Shown piece after piece: positions 31,586 to 44,363 of a stretch of 64,000 nt of DNA. The notes below the pieces were generated by a model. The model was given only the letters and a program-made list of their open reading frames with translations. It was not told the DNA's origin and ran no database searches. Source of the stretch: Zygnema cylindricum (lineage: Eukaryota; Streptophyta; Zygnematophyceae; Zygnematales; Zygnemataceae); NCBI GenBank assembly GCA_037447655.1, contig JBBHKE010000269.1:1-64000 (forward strand). Reading direction: 5' to 3'. A program made the translations under genes and the position numbers. The first letter of the stretch is position 1. Every line of letters starts with the position of its first letter.

Positions 31586-34500
31586 ATGTCCGAGGAATCC
31601 GTCCCCGTGGCGTCTGTCTTTGATTTTGCGGCTAACGAACCATCTGGGGCACACGCTCCTCCACCTCCCACTATTGTGACTTCCGAGAAGTTCCCATCTT
31701 TGACCGAGGCCGCCAAGGCCCACGCCGAGGAGAGGAAAAAGACCTCTCCTACTGCTCGTAGGAAAGGTTTTGCTCATAAAAAACCATTCCCAGGTCACTT
31801 CACACAAGTTGGTTTCCATACCCAGTCTAAGGTTTCAGGGCTGAAACCCCGATAAATCCTTAGATTTTAGCAGATCCTCGTTGGCCTGGTCAAAAGGAAA
31901 TCCTTGCCCTTCATAATTTGCATGAGTTTAAGGTAAACAAGGAGTTAATTTTGATGGTAGCCAACACAGATCGCGCTCCGGTTGTTCGGCCCCTGGGAGG
32001 GGTAGTAGAGATTTTGAGCAATTCTTCAAAAAGCAATTCTTCTTAGTCTCTATCAGAACGAACCTTGTGGGTGCTAGCTTCACGCCCTCCGAGCACTCAG
32101 TCTCAAGATACTGCTACCCATAGGCTGTTCGAGGCCGAACAATTTCGAGGGCTCGGGCTGTAGAAGACACCAACAGTAAGAGCTCTTTGAAGTCCCGGAA
32201 GCGGAAGAGATTTGACCACCGCGACAGTAAAGAGAGGTTCATACCAATTGTTAAGGAGGAAACGTTCCCTCCTCCCCCAACTGTCACACCTACAAGGCTT
32301 CCTCAGTCAACACTAACTATTCGACCTTCAAAAGAGTTGTGGCGGAGTAGACCTACCGATCCAAAGGTTTTGGGTACGGGAACAGCTGATTTGTCGGAAG
32401 GGTTGTGGAGGACTAGACCTAACGACCTAGAAATTTCGGGTAAAACAATAGCGGATTTGACGAAGTTAGTCAGGAGCACTTACGAAGTGGTTAACATTTT
32501 GAAATCTTAGGGGTAGGCTACGGCGGGGGCCGGACCCGTCACTGTAGATTGGGAGGCCTTAGAGGTTGAAAGGCGGAATTTATAGGAACATGAATTGAAT
32601 CTTTTTCGGAAAGCTCGGCCTCGGTCAAATGGGCTTCTTAGCGGGCAGAGTCCAACTTCTCCAAGGACACGGCCGCATTCTAGAGCACCAATTTAGGAAA
32701 CCACTCCTATCTCAAGAACTCAACCAAACATTCCTCCTTCGGAAACTAGCTGAGAAACTCCTCTTCAACGAGAAAGGGGGGGGGAATTACGGTACCTTAT
32801 GGGAAAGGTTTGGGTGCAAATCTACTTCCTGAGTTTGCTCCTTCTCCTTGGGAAGTGCCCTCTTTTATCTTGGTGGAAGTCTCCTCCTCCCTGGAAGCTT
32901 TAGTGGGATTATGACCAGACAAAAGGGTTCACATTCCCTTAAGACCATCCACTCCTCATTTTTCACCTCCTAGACAATCCCTTAATTATCCCTCTTCTCG
33001 TCCTCCACTTCCTTTCTCATAGTTCTCGGGACATCCATCTGACCCCAAGGACATTCGCACAACACTCTCTAGATTGGTGGTTGAATCCCCTGTTACATCT
33101 GCCCTCCCTGAAACCTCTATTCGTGTGTATTCTCAACCTGACAGTCTTTCCCCATCTTATAGCTCAAAACCTCTACCTTCATCCCTATCGGGACGTATTC
33201 CTAAGGGGCATACACTGTATCCCAACGAAGTGCCCCCACCCTCTCGTTCGTCTTCGTCGTCCCGAGGTACTCCGCCTAAGAGGCCCGGACTTCAGATTCC
33301 ACCCGTCAGGAGAAGTCGACGTATTTGGAAACCGTTCGAACGAAGGGGATCGAGGACCACCCTTGCTGAACACACCAACCCTCCAGCCACATTTTCAACA
33401 GCAGGAACTTTCTTGGTGGGGGGGGATCCACCTCGCATATAGCCGCACCTTCTAGCGAAGAAGGAGGGAGTTATGGTCTTGAAGACGAGCATCTACGAGT
33501 CATCTCTCCTACTCAATTGCTCAATTTTTCAGTCCTACCAGGCTATCCTCTCCACAGTTCACAAATCTTGCAGAGGAGGAGAAAAAAATGGAAGACATTT
33601 GGATTTTTACAGGGGATAGCTCAAGGATCGCTTTCTCCGATTTTGAATTGATGTGGAAATCCTTCATCCAATCCGAGAGCAAAAAATATAGGGGAGGAGC
33701 CATTCCTGATGACTTCGAGACGATCTTTTTTTTTGATGATGGTGAATTACCTTTGTGGTGGTACTTTGGCAGACTACAAGGAGCGACAACCTCTCTTGAT
33801 GGCTCTTACCATCAAAATTTCAAACCCAGCCCTCGATGCGGCAGTTCTGCAAGCATAAGCCAACTTCGCTGCCGCTGCTGCCTCACGTGTCACTACTACT
33901 TTCACGGATGACATGCCGCTGCTGCCACACCTGTCACTGCTTTTTTCACTGATGACATGAAACTACAGGTAGAACGACGAGCTTATGTCAACCAGCTGCA
34001 AGCAATTCAGGCCGCCTAGGTTGCGACTCGATTGGTTGCAAATCCTTCCCCTTGTACCACCTTTTTGGACATATGGAAACCCCTTTACACCGAGAGAAAT
34101 GAATCTGCAATCAAAGAATTCACGGAATTTCGGTGTTTGAAGAATGAACACTGCAGAATTTCTTTAATGAACTCTCTAGCCTCTCTCAGAAAACCAAACT
34201 ATCAACTGTTGACCTTCCCGCGATGGCAACAAAATATTTTATCGTTGTTCCTAATTCGTTCGGGCCAATAGGGCAAACTGCTTTAGATAATTGGATTTCC
34301 AGTCAGGCCATTCATGACATTAATCCCTCAAGAAAATACATTTCTTTGGTGGCTATGAAATTGTACGACTATTTTGTCCATAGCGAGGCCCGAAAAAAAG
34401 CTATTACAGGCAAGGCCAGAGCTAACTTCGTAGGGTTTGCCGGAGAACTCGCAAAACTGTAAGCTTTGCGAAAGCTTAAAGGGAAGTAAGAGGCGGAAAA

Positions 34501-35886
34501 AGGGGATAAACCAGCAATGGGGGCAGACAAAAAAATATTTCTCTACAACTCTCCAAATTGCCAGCAAGCCGGTCACGGGTGGAAACAGTGTCGGAGGAAA
34601 ATCAAACCTGAATTGGTAATCAAGACAACCGAACATGAAAAGGAACGAGCTGAACGGGCCCGAAACAGTAGGAACGCAGAAAAGCAGGTAAAGGAGGAGA
34701 AAAAACAACCGTCTATAAGGAGACATACAAAACAACTCCTTGGTTCGAAATTGCCAAGATGTTTTAATCCCAACTGAGACAAATCAAACATCCAAAATTT
34801 AATGATGCTCAGATATCCATGGAGCAAAGGAGCAAATACACCACTGGAGGCTCCAAATGTGAAGCTTGTGGTTTCATGGGGCACAAAGAGGGGCAATGTT
34901 TTCCGCAAGAATGGGGTTTCAAAAGAAATGATGCAGTATGCTTTATTCACAGGTGGAGGGGAAAATGTAGTAAATCCTCTTCCCCTCAAGCTCTTTTACC
35001 TATGGGGGCCTCGCACCATTGAAGAACCAGAACGAGCCCCATTAGGTCAGACAAGGCTCACCCTGGAGGATATTATCCAACAGGAGAGTGTGTAATTAGT
35101 CGCGAGGGATGCCGAATTGGCAGCCTTGCGTAAGGTTCCCCTTCGGACCCCTACTTTGATGGCAGCTCAGAAACTCCAACGGAAGAAACAAAAGTTATTA
35201 CAAAAGCTAGCGGAGCTTGAACAAGAAATCACTACGGGTGGGGATGATGATGATGATGATCTTATAAGGTGGAATATACAACCTACAAAGGCTCACCATG
35301 CATACTTTTTTATGTCTGGAGCATGGAATGTGGGAGTGGTGACAATCGTCGGCATCTACGTAATTTCACCTCGGAGCAAAGGAAAGATAAAAAGAAAATG
35401 GACCAAAAATACCACAACAGGAAAGTGACTGGACCTTTATCCTTTACTCCCCAAGCAATACTTTTGAACAGTGATGTCGGTCTCGGCATAAAAACAGCAC
35501 AACCGCCTCCACCCTCTCAAAAAAAAATGCCTCCAAGTTTCGAATATTTTCACGTGGGTAAGCAAAAACAGTTGGGAAAGGAGGCCCTAGGAAAACAAAA
35601 CGATCAAAAGTGGTTTGAGAAATACCTGGTTGAACGACCGGATCGAAACCCTACCTGCATACCTCGGACAGCAAATTCCGATAACGAAAGTGAGGAAGCC
35701 AGGGGGGAGGAGCAAGGGAAATCGGAAGAACCAATTACATCGCCTGGGGCTTAACCTCCCTCCTCCAAACCAACGGTAATGTTAGTTTGACATCTTATGC
35801 CCTACACTCTCACTCACGTGAAAACTCTATCTTCATCCCATAATCTTGCTGAAGATAACCTCATTTATATCCTCATTCATGCCATG
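31586..35886 (+). pseudogene. gag: Gypsy-2 gag, long and decayed
   Basis: ATG at 31586 (MSEESVPVASVFDF). The region is very long for a gag. It has an acidic/proline-rich N part, a 22-residue tandem repeat near 32325-32455 (LWRSRP... and LWRTRP...), a Pro/Ser-rich stretch (33070-33450), a probable capsid segment (33590-34470) and a basic region. One CCHC knuckle is intact at 34858-34899 (CEACGFMGHKEGQC); another at 34550-34592 has lost its first Cys. Many stops and frameshifts. It lies upstream of gypsy-2 protease, separated by the copia block inserted at 35887. Confidence 0.65.
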
Positions 35887-36214
35887 TGTTGAACTTATTA
35901 GATTTATGTGGTATTTTCTAGGTCTAAATAATTCAGTACAAAAACGAAAAGAAAAAGGCTAACAACCTGCCTCCACCTCCTCTCTCTACCCACCATACTT
36001 GTTGTAGTCACTGAGGGATAGGGAGGGTGGTTGAGCCATGGCTGTCCTAGCTTAGCATGTAGGACTAAATTTTGACTTAAGTCACTCTCTACAAAAGGTT
36101 GATTCCGGCAGGACTCGAACCTCCGACCGGCAGAGCGCGGCGTAGCCGTTAGCTCAAACCTGTTTGTCGTAGATGCCCGTTAAGAGATATACGGTTCGAT
36201 ATGTATTTAAATTT
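35882..36214 (+). mobile_element. Outer copia 5' LTR, truncated
   Basis: LTR starting TGTTGAACTTATTAGATTTA at 35887, same subfamily as the 3' LTR at 43354. It keeps about 330 bp including the tRNA-like module (36104-36175), then joins directly to protease sequence of another copia at about 36215. The flank CCATG (35882-35886) corresponds to CCGTA after 44358, differing by two transitions, a plausible old target duplication in gypsy-2. Confidence 0.75.
36104..36175 (-). repeat. tRNA-like module in outer copia 5' LTR
   Basis: Minus-strand reading has a consensus B box GGTTCGAGTCC and T arm GGAGG-TTCGAGT-CCTGC (36108-36124, four of five pairs), plus a D arm like TTTGAGCTAACGGCTACG. 217 bp from the LTR start. 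Confidence 0.68.
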
Positions 36215-37681
36215 CCCACCGTAGAGATAGAGTACGGGGATGGGAGGATAGTCACCACTACTCTTGTAGGATCGGTAGATTTAAAAGTGTTAGTAGAAGG
36301 AAAGACATCCATAGTAACATTCTCCGATGTATTGTTTATTCCGGAGCTGAAATAAAACCTCATCTCTACATCTGTATTAGATGATAAGGGTTTTTTTACT
36401 ACCACTAGGGAAGGAGTCTTTACTGCTAGTTTTGAGGAGGATGTCTATTTCATTGCTGAGAAAGGTAGCCATGGGATGTTTAGGCTGGTTTTAAGTAATG
36501 AAACGAAGAAACTTTATTATGCTGGTGTTCATGATATTATGATGTGGCATAAGAGGCTTGGGCATGTGAATCAAGACAAGTTAAGAGAGATGAAAAAGAT
36601 GGTAGTGGTGGAAGGGATTAAGTTCAGTGAGAGTGATAATATAAGTGATTGTAATGGATGTGCTCAAGGTAAAGCAATCAGATTACCCTTTCCAAAAACA
36701 TCCACCTATAAGGGAGAAAAAATTCTAGATCTAGTACACACAGATGTTTGGGGACTGGCTAAAGTGCCCTCACCGAGGGGGAAGAGATTTATGATGACTA
36801 TCACTGATGATTGGTCTCGGTATTCCCGGGTGAATTTTTTGAAAAACAAGTCAGAAGTTCAGGATTATTTTAGACAATATAAAGCATGGAGCGAAAAACT
36901 CCATGAAACTCTAATCAAGAGAGTAAAGAGAGACAATAGTGGAGAGTATACTTCTAACCAGTTAGAGGATTTTCTGAGGGAAGATGTAGTCCAACACCAA
37001 AAGATAGGTTTAAAAAACCTGGAACAAAATGGGGTAGGTGAAAGGTTAAATATAACACTAAGTGATAGTGCTAGAATTATGTTGTCAGATAAAAAGATAG
37101 GAAAAAGGTTTTAGGTAGAAGCAATGAACTATGCTAATTACCTCAAAAATAGAGTTTTTACTTCAGCTATAAAAGATCAAACACCTTATGAGAGATGGAC
37201 AGGCGAAAAACCAGACATATCTCACTTAAAAGTTTTCGGCAGTCAAGTATTCAGTCAAGATACTGATCGGTCTAATTGGAAGCTAGATCCTAAAGGAGAA
37301 TCGGGATACTTGTTAGGATATGATGAGGATGTTAAAAGATATAGAGTTTATGATCTAAAAAGAGAAGATATAATCTTAGTAAAGCATCTAGTTGTTAGGG
37401 ATGAAGGAAAGTTTGTGGTTCCCTTCAAGTATACAAAGTCAGTAAAAATCAGATTTGAGTCAAAAAATTCCGATGACTTTGAGCTTCCTAACTATCAATG
37501 TTTTAGAGAAGATGAAATTCTTGCAGGTACAAATCAGACCGAAAAGGACTTCGCTGCGGAAACTCTAGTGACAACTCTACCTGAAGCGGAAGACGTGGAG
37601 GAAATTGATTCGGAATCAAGGGACAGGGGAGAAGCCAAGATTGTTCGAAAGAATCCACGAGAACTATCTATTCCGGCCTAA
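36215..37681 (+). pseudogene. pol: Inner copia protease C-terminus and integrase
   Basis: Copia pol of the TGTAGAAATT subfamily, 5'-truncated. It starts in the protease C-terminal half (VEIEYGDGRIV). Integrase follows: HHCC finger near 36540-36660 (MWHKRLGHVN ... CNGCAQGK), core Asp in HTDVWGL (about 36740), Asp in RDNSGEY (about 36930) and Glu in QNGVGERLN (about 37030), so all three catalytic residues remain. Then GKRF-stop at 37112 (a Trp codon changed), the TPYERWTG and HLKVFGSQVF blocks and a Ser/Glu-rich tail. Stops at 36352, 37112 and 37679. Confidence 0.9.
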
Positions 37682-39346
37682 GATTTTGAGGGGGGAAGGA
37701 GAAGTAGCAAAAGATTGCAAGAAAAACAGGTTAATAACAAGGTAACAAAACTATCTCATCAAGATAAACCTCAGACTTATGGAGAAGCAATGAGGTGTCC
37801 AAAAAGGAACCGGTGGAATACAACCATCATTGAAGAGATGGCCTCAATTATGGCAGTTGATACTTGGGAGATGGTGGATTGTCCACCTAACCGAAAACCA
37901 ATCGGTTGTAAGTAGGTTTTCAAATTAAAACTGATTCTAGATAACACAATCGAGCGCTACAAGGCCCGATTAGTGGCAAAGGGATTTACACAAAAGGAGG
38001 GAATTGACTACGAGGAAACCTTTGCCCCAGGCGTCAAATTTCCCTCCCTCCGCATACTTCTCAGTCTAGCAGCAGCGAAAGACATGGAGGTGCACCACAT
38101 GGACATCAAGAGAGCCTTCTTGCATGGAGAATTTGAAGAGGAGATCTTCATGCGACAACCCGAAGGATTTGTGGAGGAAGAAGATGAGAGTAAAGTATGC
38201 CGGCTGATTAAATCTCTTTATGGTTTGAAACAGGCTTCTCGACAGTGGAATAAGAAGCTTGATGAGTTTCTTACCTGTCTCGGATATATCCAGATCAGCT
38301 CAGATCACTCAATCTATGTTTTTGAAGATAAGGAAGGTTTTATATTTATTGCAATTTATGTTGAAGATTTGCTTGTTTTAAATAAATCAATGGAAAAAAT
38401 TAATAAACTGAAAACCGATCTTAACGGGAGATTTGAAATGAAAAATATGAGAGAAGCAAAATATATTTTGGGAATTCAAGTAGAAAGAGACCGAAAAGAA
38501 AGATTATAAGATTGACTTCAAAGGAAGCAATAGGGAACATGCTTGAAAAATTTCAGATGGATAAAGCTAATAGTTGTACAACTTCAATGGAGTTCAAGAA
38601 GGGAAGTGAGGGGTGTGAGGAAGAAGGAGTCATAGTCTTAGACGAGGAATTATCTCCTGAAGAACAAAAGTACATGCAGAATATTCCTTACAGGCAAGTA
38701 GTGGGAAGTCTAATCTATTTTATGAATTCTTCCCGGCCGGATTTAGCTCCAGCTGTAGGAGTGCTGAGTAGAAGTCTAATTCTCCCACTAAGAGGGATTG
38801 GGAGGCAGCTAAGAGAGTCCTTCGATATTTGATAGGAACTAGGGATCTATGGTTGCAATTGGGTGGGGAGAATACTAGCATCACTACTAGGAGTGATGCC
38901 GTTTATGGTGATGCTCCGAGGAAGAGTGATGTAGATATGTATTATACGTGGGTGATGGGGCTCTTTGTTGGAGTAGCAAACAAATGCTTTCGCCATCCAT
39001 GTGGAGGTTGAGTATATGGCCCTGTTACTGTGAAACAATTGATGTGGGTCAACTCTTTGCTTGGTGAGCTTGGTCACCTTAAGAGTGGTGTGCATAATTT
39101 TTTTTGTGATAATCAGGCAGCAATCGCTATTTCTGCCAATCTTAAACATCATTTTAAAGCCAAACACATGGACATTAGACTCAGGTTTGTTAGAGAGAAA
39201 GTAGTAAACAAAATAATCAGTTTAGAGTACCGACCAGATAGTGAGATGGTAGCAGATATGATGACCAAACTTGTGCCTTCCTCTAAGCTAATTTTCTGGT
39301 GAGAAGTGTGGTTTGAAAATAAAGATTGACTAGAAAATATGGGGAG
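37682..39346 (+). pseudogene. pol: Inner copia RT and RNase H
   Basis: RT with [20 protein letters not shown] near 37970, MDIKRAFLHGEF near 38100, SLYGLKQASRQW near 38214 and the active-site box YVEDLLVL near 38355, where the first Asp of YVDD is Glu. RNase H follows from about 38660 (PYRQVVGSLIYFMN) to 39302 (CDNQAAIAIS, KAKHMDIRL). Stops at 37913 and 38507 and frameshifts near 38800 and 39010. It ends at a polypurine tract AATATGGGGAG (39336-39346) before the 3' LTR. Confidence 0.9.
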
Positions 39347-40409
39347 TGTAGAAATTAATGGTCCGTTTTCAAGTATTTTCTAGGTCTAAATAGAAATATA
39401 GAAAGATACCGAGGCATTTTATCGCTAACTTCTCTCTCCCACTCTCAAACTTGTTGCAATCACTGATAAATTGGAGAGGAAGCTAGAGCCATGGCTACCT
39501 AGGCTCTGTAGATTTTTACGGGAAATATATTAGTTTATTTACCGTTAGGGGTTTATTTACTAAATAGATATATGCTGTATCCAAGATTTGATCCTGGTAC
39601 CTGCGGGACGGTGAGCAGCCGGTAGCCGGTAGCCTTATCCGTTAAGTATAGAACTAATGATATATACTATATGGTTTGATATTTAATTAAACATTACCAC
39701 GTAGGATAATTCATTTAATTGAAACTGTTTACAGGATACATGGATTGATGAATATAAAAGTACAATCAAGGTATGGAAAAGAAACATGTACCGCGCATTT
39801 GTTTCAATAGCGAAACGAATACCGCGCAGGTATTTATTACGGCTACGATTAAATGTGCATTTAATCGGACGGCCAGAATGAATGCCGAGATCGCGGAAGA
39901 GAATTTCGGCAGTTGTTGGTCATCGCCACATCGGATGACACGTGGCAGAATAACATTAGATCGCGGCATCTCCGAGGATTAAGGGAGCAAATCCGGATAT
40001 ACCATGTGTCGACATTTAGGGCATGTTGTACAGTGTCCATACAGAAAGTACACCGGCAACCGTACTTTTGTGTACGGAAGTGTAATATAATTGGCTCTGT
40101 ACATCAGTAGATAGAGTCTGTGAGAGGGATAGGACTTAGAAAAATTAGTAGATAGGACCCTCTCTCCCATTGAGCTTCTGTACAAAAGATCAACTTTGAC
40201 CCTCCATAACTTACTACTCAAGGGAGCAAATTCTGAGATTTTTTTTGCTATCGACTCAAGCGAGTCTTCCTTTCACAGGGTGAAGGTGGTTAGAGTTTTT
40301 GTCTTTCAGGGTGGCAGTTGTTCTTGCTGAACATAAAGGGGTCAGGGTTATCCTAGAGGCTTGTTGGAAGCTGTCAATTCTGAGGACTTATGGAGGTCTC
40401 AGAGTTTCA
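39347..40409 (+). mobile_element. Inner copia 3' LTR
   Basis: TGTAGAAATTAATGG...CAGAGTTTCA, 1063 bp, same subfamily as solo LTR C and element K. It has a tRNA-like module (39578-39655), G-box GACACGTGGCAG near 39936, GTAC cluster and U5 hairpin region. On its right the integrase of the outer copia begins at once (40410), so the inner copia was inserted into the outer one. Confidence 0.88.
39578..39655 (-). repeat. tRNA-like module in inner copia 3' LTR
   Basis: Minus-strand reading: TTAACGGATAAGGCTACCGG as D arm and T arm CCAGG-ATCAAAT-CTTGG at 39581-39597, 5-bp stem with one G-T pair. 231 bp from the LTR start. Confidence 0.65.
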
Positions 40410-40815
40410 GGAGTGACACCTTATGAGAGATAGGCTGGAAGGAAATTTGATATCTCACACCTTAAAGTGTTCGGAAGCCAAGTTACAGTCTTGACACGGA
40501 TAGGAAAAACTATAAGCTAGATGCTAAGGGAAAACTTGAATACTTTGTGGGATATGATGAGGATGTTAAGGGGTATAGAGTGTATGACTTAACAAAGAAA
40601 GATATCATTCTAGTCAAACATCTTGTTTTCATGGATAAAGGGAAGTCATTTGACCCCTTCAAATATACAAAGAATATAAGAATCAGATTTGAGTCTGAAA
40701 ATGAGGAGAACTCGGTCGTTTCCGAAAGGGACATGAGTGAAACCGTGATTGCAGACCCAGGGGAGATTCGAGATACAGGAGATTCACCTAAAATCTCACA
40801 TACTTTTATGGAATT
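40410..40815 (+). pseudogene. pol: Outer copia integrase C-terminus
   Basis: Plus-strand copia integrase tail of a subfamily diverged from the inner copia: TPYER near 40418, DISHLKVFGSQV near 40447 with a frameshift, then GYDEDVKGYRVYDL (from 40547) and FKYTKNIRIRFESE. It is cut by solo LTR 3 at 40816 and continues at 41872. Confidence 0.85.
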
Positions 40816-41876
40816 TGTTGTTCATAGCCCTTTTCAGCCATTAATGTACCCTCCGAAGCACCACAGACTACCCCAAAACAGCCTCTTTAGATTCCACTCA
40901 GAATTCTACACAATAACCAAACCAAGCTGAAACTACTCAATTAGATTGTTTCTATGCCACTTAGTATTCCCGATAATTTTCATATAACAATACCAAACCG
41001 AATAATCACAACACTTAGTCAAAGTTGCAGAAAAATAACTTGCCAGAACTTTGATAAATCTGACCACCTTCATAATGAAGCCTCAGGCAAACTAAATACA
41101 CACTAGGTCTGCAAATCTGCTAAAATATGATCAATACAAGGAAAAATACACATGCAAAATATCAGATAATTCTGCCAATAGAACTGAGAGCAATTCTTAC
41201 ATGAAATTCCCAAAAAGGAGCAAAATACAGTTTTCTGTCCAAAAGTTCCTAAGTCCAAAAATGACTAAGTCCTACAAATATACACTACAGCTTACTACTA
41301 ACTGTACGGAGGCATACAAGCCGTACGTAATCAATCAACTACCTCAATTAATGTGAGTGTACATGAGATCTACCCTAATAATTAATACACAGGACAAAAC
41401 ATTGCTAAATATTTACAAGTCTTACAAATTTCGTCAAACGAATCTGGACCGTCCAAATTAAATATCATGTGATGGACGCGATTTCGCGTCCTTCACCAAA
41501 CTGACGGCGCCGCCGTCCGTAGCTCTTTGATGTCGTGAAGCATAATCACTAAAATCCACTTGGCGAAATGACATCACTCCATCCAAATTAGTCCGTACCA
41601 GCGGCGTATTTCTCCAAAAACATTCCAGATCCGATCGCTTCGCGATCTGCCGTACATTTACATATTCCGTACCTTTCCTTACGTTTTGTTCGCGCCACTC
41701 AATTAATAACGTACATCCCAAAACAATTAGTACCATTACTCCCCCAATTCCCAAATCAATTTGAACCTCCATAGTAAATCAAGATAGAATTAGAGTAGCG
41801 TACGGTACCCACGAAACATTGTGTACGCACGAAATGACACGCACGCACGAAACTAACTTTTCAAACCAGCAGACTT
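40811..41876 (-). mobile_element. Solo LTR 3 of the TGTTG...CAACA family
   Basis: 40816-41871, minus strand (starts TGCTGGTTTGAAAAG, ends ...GCTATGAACAACA), 1056 bp. Flanks GAATT (40811-40815) and GACTT (41872-41876) form a 5-bp target duplication with one change; copia H, the uninterrupted relative, has GACTT at the same place. Homologous to solo LTRs 1 and 2 across the TTAGTTTCGTGCG start and the segment TGGCGCGAACAAA followed by GATCGCGAAGCGAT. Confidence 0.85.
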
Positions 41877-43353
41877 CGAGGAGATAGAAGAAGTGGGACC
41901 AGAACCGGCTTCCATGATCAGGGGAGATAGTGAGGAGAAATCCAAGACTTACATCCATTCCAGCTTCGGTGTTTGCGGGAGGGAGAAACATCAGCAAAAG
42001 GATACATTAAAATCAACCCGCTCATAAGGTAACTAAGCTATCTCACCCAGATGAGCCTCAGTCTTACTCGGAGGCAGTGAATAGTCCAGAGAAAGAAAGA
42101 TGAATTAGAGCCATAAATGATGAGATGGCCTCCATCATGGAAGCAAATACTTGGGAACTACCGGATTGTCCTCCTGACAGAAAACCTATTGGGTGTAAAT
42201 GGGTATTTAAACTAAAAATGAACCCAGATAATACCATTGAGAGATATGAAAGCTCTGACCATTCTATCTATATGTTTGATGATGAGAATGGTCTCATTAT
42301 TATTGCAATTTATGTGAATGGTCTCATTATTATTGCAATTTATGTGGATGATCTGCTTGTGTTGAGTAAATCTTTGGAAAAAATCAATAAGTAAAAGAAA
42401 GATCTTAGAAGCATATTTGATATGAAGGATTTAGGGGAGGCAAGATATATTTTGGGAATTCAAATGGAGAGATAGAGGGCGAATAAGATTATCAAACTTA
42501 CTCAGAAAGAAGTAATAGGTTATATGCTTGAGAACTTCTAGATGGAGAATTCTAACAGTTGTACCACTCCCAAAGACTTGAAAAAGTAAGTGATGGGAGT
42601 GTAGAAGGAGGAGTGATAATCTTAGATTATCAAATGAGTCTGGAGGAGAGAGAGTTTATGAAGTCTATTCCTTATAGACAGGTCGTAGGAAATTTAATCT
42701 ATTTCATGAAATGTACCAAGCCGGACATAGCGACAACAGTTAGAGTACTCAGTAGGAGTCTAAATAATCATACGAAGAGAGACTATGAGGCATCCAAGAG
42801 AGTCATGAGATATCCGGTGGGAACCAGAGAGTTATGGTTTTATTTGGGAGGGGAGCACACTCACATCACTACTTGGAGTGATGCCAGTTATAGGGACGCA
42901 CCTATGAGAAGATTCACTTCTGTGTATGTGTTATATGTTAGGGAAGGTGCTTGCTATTGGAGCAGTAAGCAACAAAAGGTGGTTGCTCAGTCTACTATGG
43001 AGGCTGAGTACACGTCCTCTTGTTCTGTTGTGAAAGAGTTGATGTGGGTGCAGTCCTTGTTGGAAGAATTGGGGTATATGAAGGAGGGAATGCATGAAGT
43101 ATTTTGTGATAATCAAGCTGCCATTGCAATTGCAGCTAATCTAAAACAGTATTTTAAGGCTAAACATATAGACATAAGATTAAGTTTTGTAAGAGAAAAA
43201 GTTGAGAATAAGATTGTGAATCTTGTATATAGATCTGATTTGGAAATGGTGGCTGATATTTTTACAAAACCGGTGCCTTCTCCCAAGTTAAAATATTGCA
43301 GAGAAAAGTATAGTTAAAACCGAAATTAAAGTAAGATTAGGAAATAAGGGGAG
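41872..43353 (+). pseudogene. pol: Outer copia integrase tail, RT and RNase H
   Basis: Continues the outer copia. The integrase tail is followed by INDEMASIMEANTWEL near 42115 and [19 protein letters not shown] near 42192. Then about 120 residues of RT are missing: ERYE joins directly to SDHSIYMF. A 30-bp tandem duplication (about 42287-42346) repeats NGLIIIAIYV just before the intact YVDD. RNase H runs to 43317 (WSDASYRDAP, AQSTMEAEYT, CDNQAAIAIA). Stops near 42394, 42475 and 42540. The polypurine tract GAAATAAGGGGAG lies at 43341-43353. Confidence 0.88.
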
Positions 43354-44363
43354 TGTTGAAATTATTAGATTTATGTGGTATTTTCTAGGTCTAAATAGTT
43401 CAGTACAAAAAGGAAAAGAAAAAGGCGAACAACCTGCCTCCACCTCCTCACTCTACCCACCATACTTGTTGTAGTCTCTGAGGGATACAGAGGGTGGTTG
43501 AGCCATGGCTGTCTTAGCTCAACACGCACAACTAAAGAGTGACTTAAGTCACTCTGAACAAAAGGTTGAGTGCGGCAGGACTCGAACCTCTGACCGGCAA
43601 AGCGCGGCGTAGTTGTTAGCTCTAACCAGTCTGTCGTAGATGTTTGTTACGAGATATAGGGATCGATATGTATTTAAACTCTTGTATGGTACTGAAATCA
43701 ATTAATTGGAATTCGAACGAAGGAACAAAGAACTTGTCAAAGTTTAATGTGAACGTCATTTCGCACGAAACAAATGAATCGGACATTTGTTTTGACAATC
43801 GACATTTAATATCAGATGTAATCTGACGGCACATATCATTGCCGAGATAGCGGAATGGTCACTTTGGCTTTTATGGACGTGGCATGACTTGGCGCCGCGT
43901 GGAAGGATGACATTCGCTCGCGAGAATTCCAAGGAATATACGAACGAGTTGAAAAATGACACGCGTCCACTTAGTGGCCTTGTCGTACACAAGCAGTACA
44001 AAAAGGACAACAGTCATGTATCTTTCTGTACTTTACAGTCATATGATCGGTTCGTACTTTAGTAGATAGGGGCTGTGAGAGGGGTTTAGGACTTAGGAAA
44101 TTGAGTAGGCAGTCAACTCTCTCTAAGAGAGCTTTGTATAAAATTGGCCTTTTTGCCGGCTCATAACTTATCGCGTGGTTGGGCGTTTTCAAAGATTCTT
44201 TTCCCTTCAGACTCAAAGGAGTCCAGGCTGCACAGGGGTCCAGTCAGATTGTTTGTTTGTGTGTTTATGTAGCACTGGTTGCCATTGGAAGTGGGTTAGT
44301 CAATAGCTATCTAGAGGCTTCTTGAATTCTTTAGTCCAATGGAGGACACAAAATTGCACCGTA
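43354..44363 (+). mobile_element. Outer copia 3' LTR
   Basis: TGTTGAAATTATTAGATTTA...CACAAAATTGCA, 43354-44358 (1005 bp), matching the truncated 5' LTR at 35887. It has a tRNA-like module near 43570-43640 with the B box GGTTCGAGTCC on the minus strand. The right flank CCGTA (44359-44363) pairs with CCATG before 35887. Confidence 0.85.
43570..43640 (-). repeat. tRNA-like module in outer copia 3' LTR
   Basis: Minus-strand reading: D arm ACTGGTTAGAGCTAACAAC and B box GGTTCGAGTCC (consensus). It matches the module in the 5' LTR at 36104 with a few substitutions. 216 bp from the LTR start. Confidence 0.68.

Noticed and set aside
32187-33455. Host proline-rich protein gene
   Set aside because: The frames shift repeatedly, collinear zinc knuckles follow, and it sits between the gypsy-2 LTR and pol, so it is gag.
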